This document shows positions 61,901-64,000 of a stretch of 64,000 nucleotides of DNA, piece after piece. This stretch comes from Pipra filicauda. Lineage: Eukaryota > Chordata > Aves > Passeriformes > Pipridae. Made by a program: the position numbers and the translations under genes. Each line of letters opens with the position of its first letter. Position 1 is the first letter of the stretch. The notes below the pieces were generated by a model. The model was not told the DNA's origin. It was given only the letters and a program-made list of their open reading frames with translations, and searched no databases. Location of the stretch: the NCBI RefSeq assembly GCF_003945595.2, contig NW_024104316.1, positions 372,001-436,000 on the forward strand. The letters are read 5' to 3'.

Positions 61901-64000
61901 CAGCAACTTAGGGGGAGACATACTTCAGCCCCTGGGCTTCCAAAGTCATGTTGAACAGGATTATCAATAAGAGACTGCCTGCAAGCACTGCTCTGCAGTG
62001 CCTTTTACCTGGGGGGAAAGAGTGGGCTTTGTACGTCAGCCAAATGGAGTTCATTCACACTGAGCTAAGCTCCGAGGTGATGTGTATTCTAGCAAAGCAA
62101 AAGGTTACATTCTTCATTAGAAAATTAGCAGTCACAGCAGGGTGGGCCTGCCTCCAGCACATTGGCTGGGAGCCTGCAGGGTACCTTGTAGATCTGAAAG
62201 CCCAAGCAGGCTGCCTGTCCCTGCTCTAATTACTCAAGCTATGATCGCTGTGAATATGACCCCAAGTCACTCGTTGTCTAAGGGATGCTGCCAGATGCTG
62301 ATAGCTTGGTATTTGTCCTTTGGGGCCATCTCTGCTGTTAATGAATGGGATTACTAATGATGCTGTGGGCACCCTGGCATGCTTTTTTGGTCTGTTCTAT
62401 CTGCAAGCCACATGGAAAACTACAGCCTGAAAGTACAACCAGCTGACTCCTGCCTTTGCTTGCCTTTCTCTTGGTTTTTTGACTCCTGCCTTTGCTTGCC
62501 TTTCTTTTGTTTTTTTGTGTTTTTTTTTTTTAAGTTCTGGGATTACCGTCAGCCTCGGAAATACCTCAATATCCTTCCCTGCCAGGTTCCTGTCTGGAAG
62601 GCAAGATACACGGTGAGTGAGAACCTCCCACCAGCTCCACCTGTGCTCTAGGAGAAATGCACAAAGGGACATGAAATAAAGAACTGCTGAAGGATTTCTC
62701 ACCAGTTCTACTGGTGGACACTATTAAGTTGATTTTAAAAATACCTCTTGGTGCTTAAAAGGCCTAGAAAAGCAGCATCCACAAGGGGGGGGAGCACTTG
62801 GGAGAAGGAATGAGCAAGCACCCATTTTTGATTCTCCCTCCCTTCCCCATCCCCACAGTGAGGGGTGTAGGACGAGGTTCCTCTGGTTCCTCTGAGCATT
62901 GTGACCCTGAGGAGCTGCTGGGGCTCAGTCCCCAGGTAGCAGTTCTTGCAGCTCCAGCCAGATTGCAGTAAGGATCCCCTGTGAAAAGTCAGTGGTGAAA
63001 TCCCTCCAGCCTCCCAGCTGAAAAGTGAGGGAGCAGCAGAAAAAAATGATTCATCTTAAGTGAGCTGCATTGAATATTTTGGTGGACTACATCTTATCCC
63101 TTGAAAGACAATGTTTTTGCACAGCAATTGCCTTGAGCCTTCCCAGGTTTTGGCCTGGTTCTGTTTTTGTGCTGAGCTCATTTAAAACCCGTGCGTTCAT
63201 GTTGGGGAAAATTAGAGTATGATAACAGCAGCATGGGAGCATAACTCTCCAAGGGGTAACTGGAAGGGTGTTTCTCTCTTAAGCCTTTCAGCAATGGGCT
63301 GGTGACAGTGATGGTCCCCCAACTTCGTCGGGAGAACAGTCTCCTTCTGTGGAATGTCTTTGACCTGAACACGCCTGTCCACACTTTTGTGGGACACGAT
63401 GATGTCGTGCTGGAGTTTCAGTGGAGGAAGCAGAAAGAAGGTGAGTTCAGGGCTGGATGTGCTCTCCTCCCTGCATGGCGGCTGTCAGCTAACCAGGGGT
63501 GTGGAGACCTGGCTGCAGGGCTGTCACTGTTTGGCTCTTGCCTTTCCTTGGCACTTTCCTGTCCTAACTCCACTCAAGGTACAGCTGTTCTGTACTGGTT
63601 TTATGGCAGTGCCCACAAAAGCATTGCCTTCTTGTTCCCATGCTAACAAAGCAAATCTACCAAATGCTGAGTGGGTCAGCAGTGACTCTTACTGCTTCCA
63701 CTCTCCTGTGAGTCTATTTTTAAATGAATGTTTCAGAATAAATTGTGCAAACTATTAGATGGGTGCATGAGTGCAGGCACTCTCCCCCTGCTCAGAGCTG
63801 CAGGCTAACCAGTTAACCCCTCACATCATGGCCTGGATCAGCAGCCTCCAGCATATCCCAGACCACAGACCCAGCAGAGCCACCTTATGTGTGTGCTGGC
63901 CAAGGCGGGGGGGGATAGAGAGGCTGTTGTTAAGAGTTCAGTCCTGACTGAATTTTCCAGCAGCTAAGTATAGGAGATTCCAGGCCAGAGGCTGGCTAAC
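46974..64000 (+). CDS. WDR59: WDR59, GATOR2 complex subunit (5' part)
   Basis: Ten coding exons in the window: 46974-47027, 51192-51241, 52459-52594, 55781-55866, 56772-56852, 58936-58973, 60893-60981, 61436-61552, 62535-62612 and 63284-63440. They join in frame to give about 295 residues from MAARWSSENVVVEFRDAQ to VLEFQWRKQKE, then a gtgagt donor; the gene continues past the right edge (human protein 974 residues). These residues form most of the N-terminal WD40 propeller, with repeat signatures such as WDIGAVQWNPHD, GHTRVISDLDWAVFEPDLL, DTYIYIWDIK, HDGDVRIWDKR and SSQDNSVRFWDYR. WDR59 belongs to GATOR2, which relays amino-acid sufficiency to mTORC1 at the lysosome. All introns are GT-AG; the acceptors of exons 9 and 10 are taag/ttaag after long T tracts. 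Confidence 0.95.
47326..47495 (+). mobile_element. CR1 3' fragment in WDR59 intron 1
   Basis: Contains ctctgagcaacctggtctag, gtgtccctgcccatgg and the terminal ccattctgtggctctgtg. An internal AT-rich stretch (47400-47430) interrupts the match to CR1. Confidence 0.8.
47675..47822 (+). mobile_element. Second CR1 3' fragment in WDR59 intron 1
   Basis: Contains ctggaagtgtgcaaggccag, ggtgtccctgcccatggcag and the terminal ccattctatgattctattc. Same orientation as the fragment ~200 bp upstream. Confidence 0.88.
49876..49914 (+). repeat. Poly-T tract in WDR59 intron 1
   Basis: A gtttttttgtttttt-type run of T with single G interruptions. Possibly the poly-A tail of an antisense insertion, but no element body is recognised. 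Confidence 0.7.
52226..52355 (+). repeat. 65-bp perfect tandem duplication in WDR59 intron 2
   Basis: The segment from 52226 to 52290 is repeated without change from 52291 to 52355; each copy opens tttctgaaatatattgtc and closes tgcttctcttc. It ends 103 bp before the exon 3 acceptor. Confidence 0.95.
54793..54843 (+). mobile_element. Short CR1 3' tip in WDR59 intron 3
   Basis: ctggatgttagaagtctttt followed by ccaacctaaatgattctgtg resembles the last ~50 bp of CR1. Very short, so tentative. Confidence 0.45.
58628..58768 (-). mobile_element. CR1 3' fragment in WDR59 intron 5 (minus orientation)
   Basis: Contains ttgggtttggaagggaccta, agatcatccagttccatcac and gggacaccttccgttagatc, the reverse complement of the CR1 3' region. 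Confidence 0.85.
59866..59898 (+). repeat. CTTC-rich microsatellite
   Basis: A short run of gcttgcttgcttccttcctt units in WDR59 intron 6. Confidence 0.75.
62445..62518 (+). repeat. 36-bp tandem duplication before WDR59 exon 9
   Basis: gactcctgcctttgcttgcc followed by ctttc and T-rich sequence occurs twice, starting at 62445 and 62481. The second copy merges into the T run that forms the polypyrimidine tract of the exon 9 acceptor (exon begins 62535). Confidence 0.9.

Overview
The window is vertebrate nuclear DNA, almost certainly from a bird. CR1 retrotransposon 3' ends occur in both orientations, GC-rich genes have very short introns, CpG-island promoters are present, and the gene order matches the amniote CFDP1-BCAR1-CTRB-LDHD-ZNRF1-WDR59 block (human 16q23.1). 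All coding genes are spliced; the exon coordinates given were read by eye from GT-AG boundaries and reading-frame continuity.

Layout: (1) 996-1745, last exon and 3' UTR of CFDP1 (+). (2) 1746-7904, intergenic DNA ending in a CA-rich minisatellite. (3) 7905-~14835, BCAR1/p130Cas (+) with a CpG-island promoter and seven coding exons. (4) 15399-23804, a large inverted repeat: two ~3.56 kb arms, nearly identical, around a 1.29 kb spacer with a CR1 element. Each arm carries a complete chymotrypsinogen B gene, so the pair is divergent (head to head), plus the 5' part of LDHD. Only the right-hand LDHD continues to a full gene (22946-25810, +); the left copy stops after exon 4. (5) 26300-46077, ZNRF1 (-), with a long 3' UTR and a 16.8 kb first intron. 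(6) 46078-46973, a GC-rich divergent promoter shared by ZNRF1 and WDR59. (7) 46974-64000, the first ten coding exons of WDR59 (+), which runs off the right edge.

The genes do not form one pathway: CFDP1 is chromatin-associated, BCAR1 an adhesion/Src docking protein, CTRB a secreted pancreatic protease, LDHD a mitochondrial D-lactate dehydrogenase, ZNRF1 a membrane-associated E3 ubiquitin ligase and WDR59 a GATOR2 subunit. The most unusual feature is the chymotrypsinogen/LDHD palindrome. Its arms differ by only about five substitutions and one 1-bp indel that I could locate, one of them an amino-acid change beside the protease specificity pocket. I found no bacterial operons, CRISPR arrays, tRNA or rRNA genes, or viral genes.
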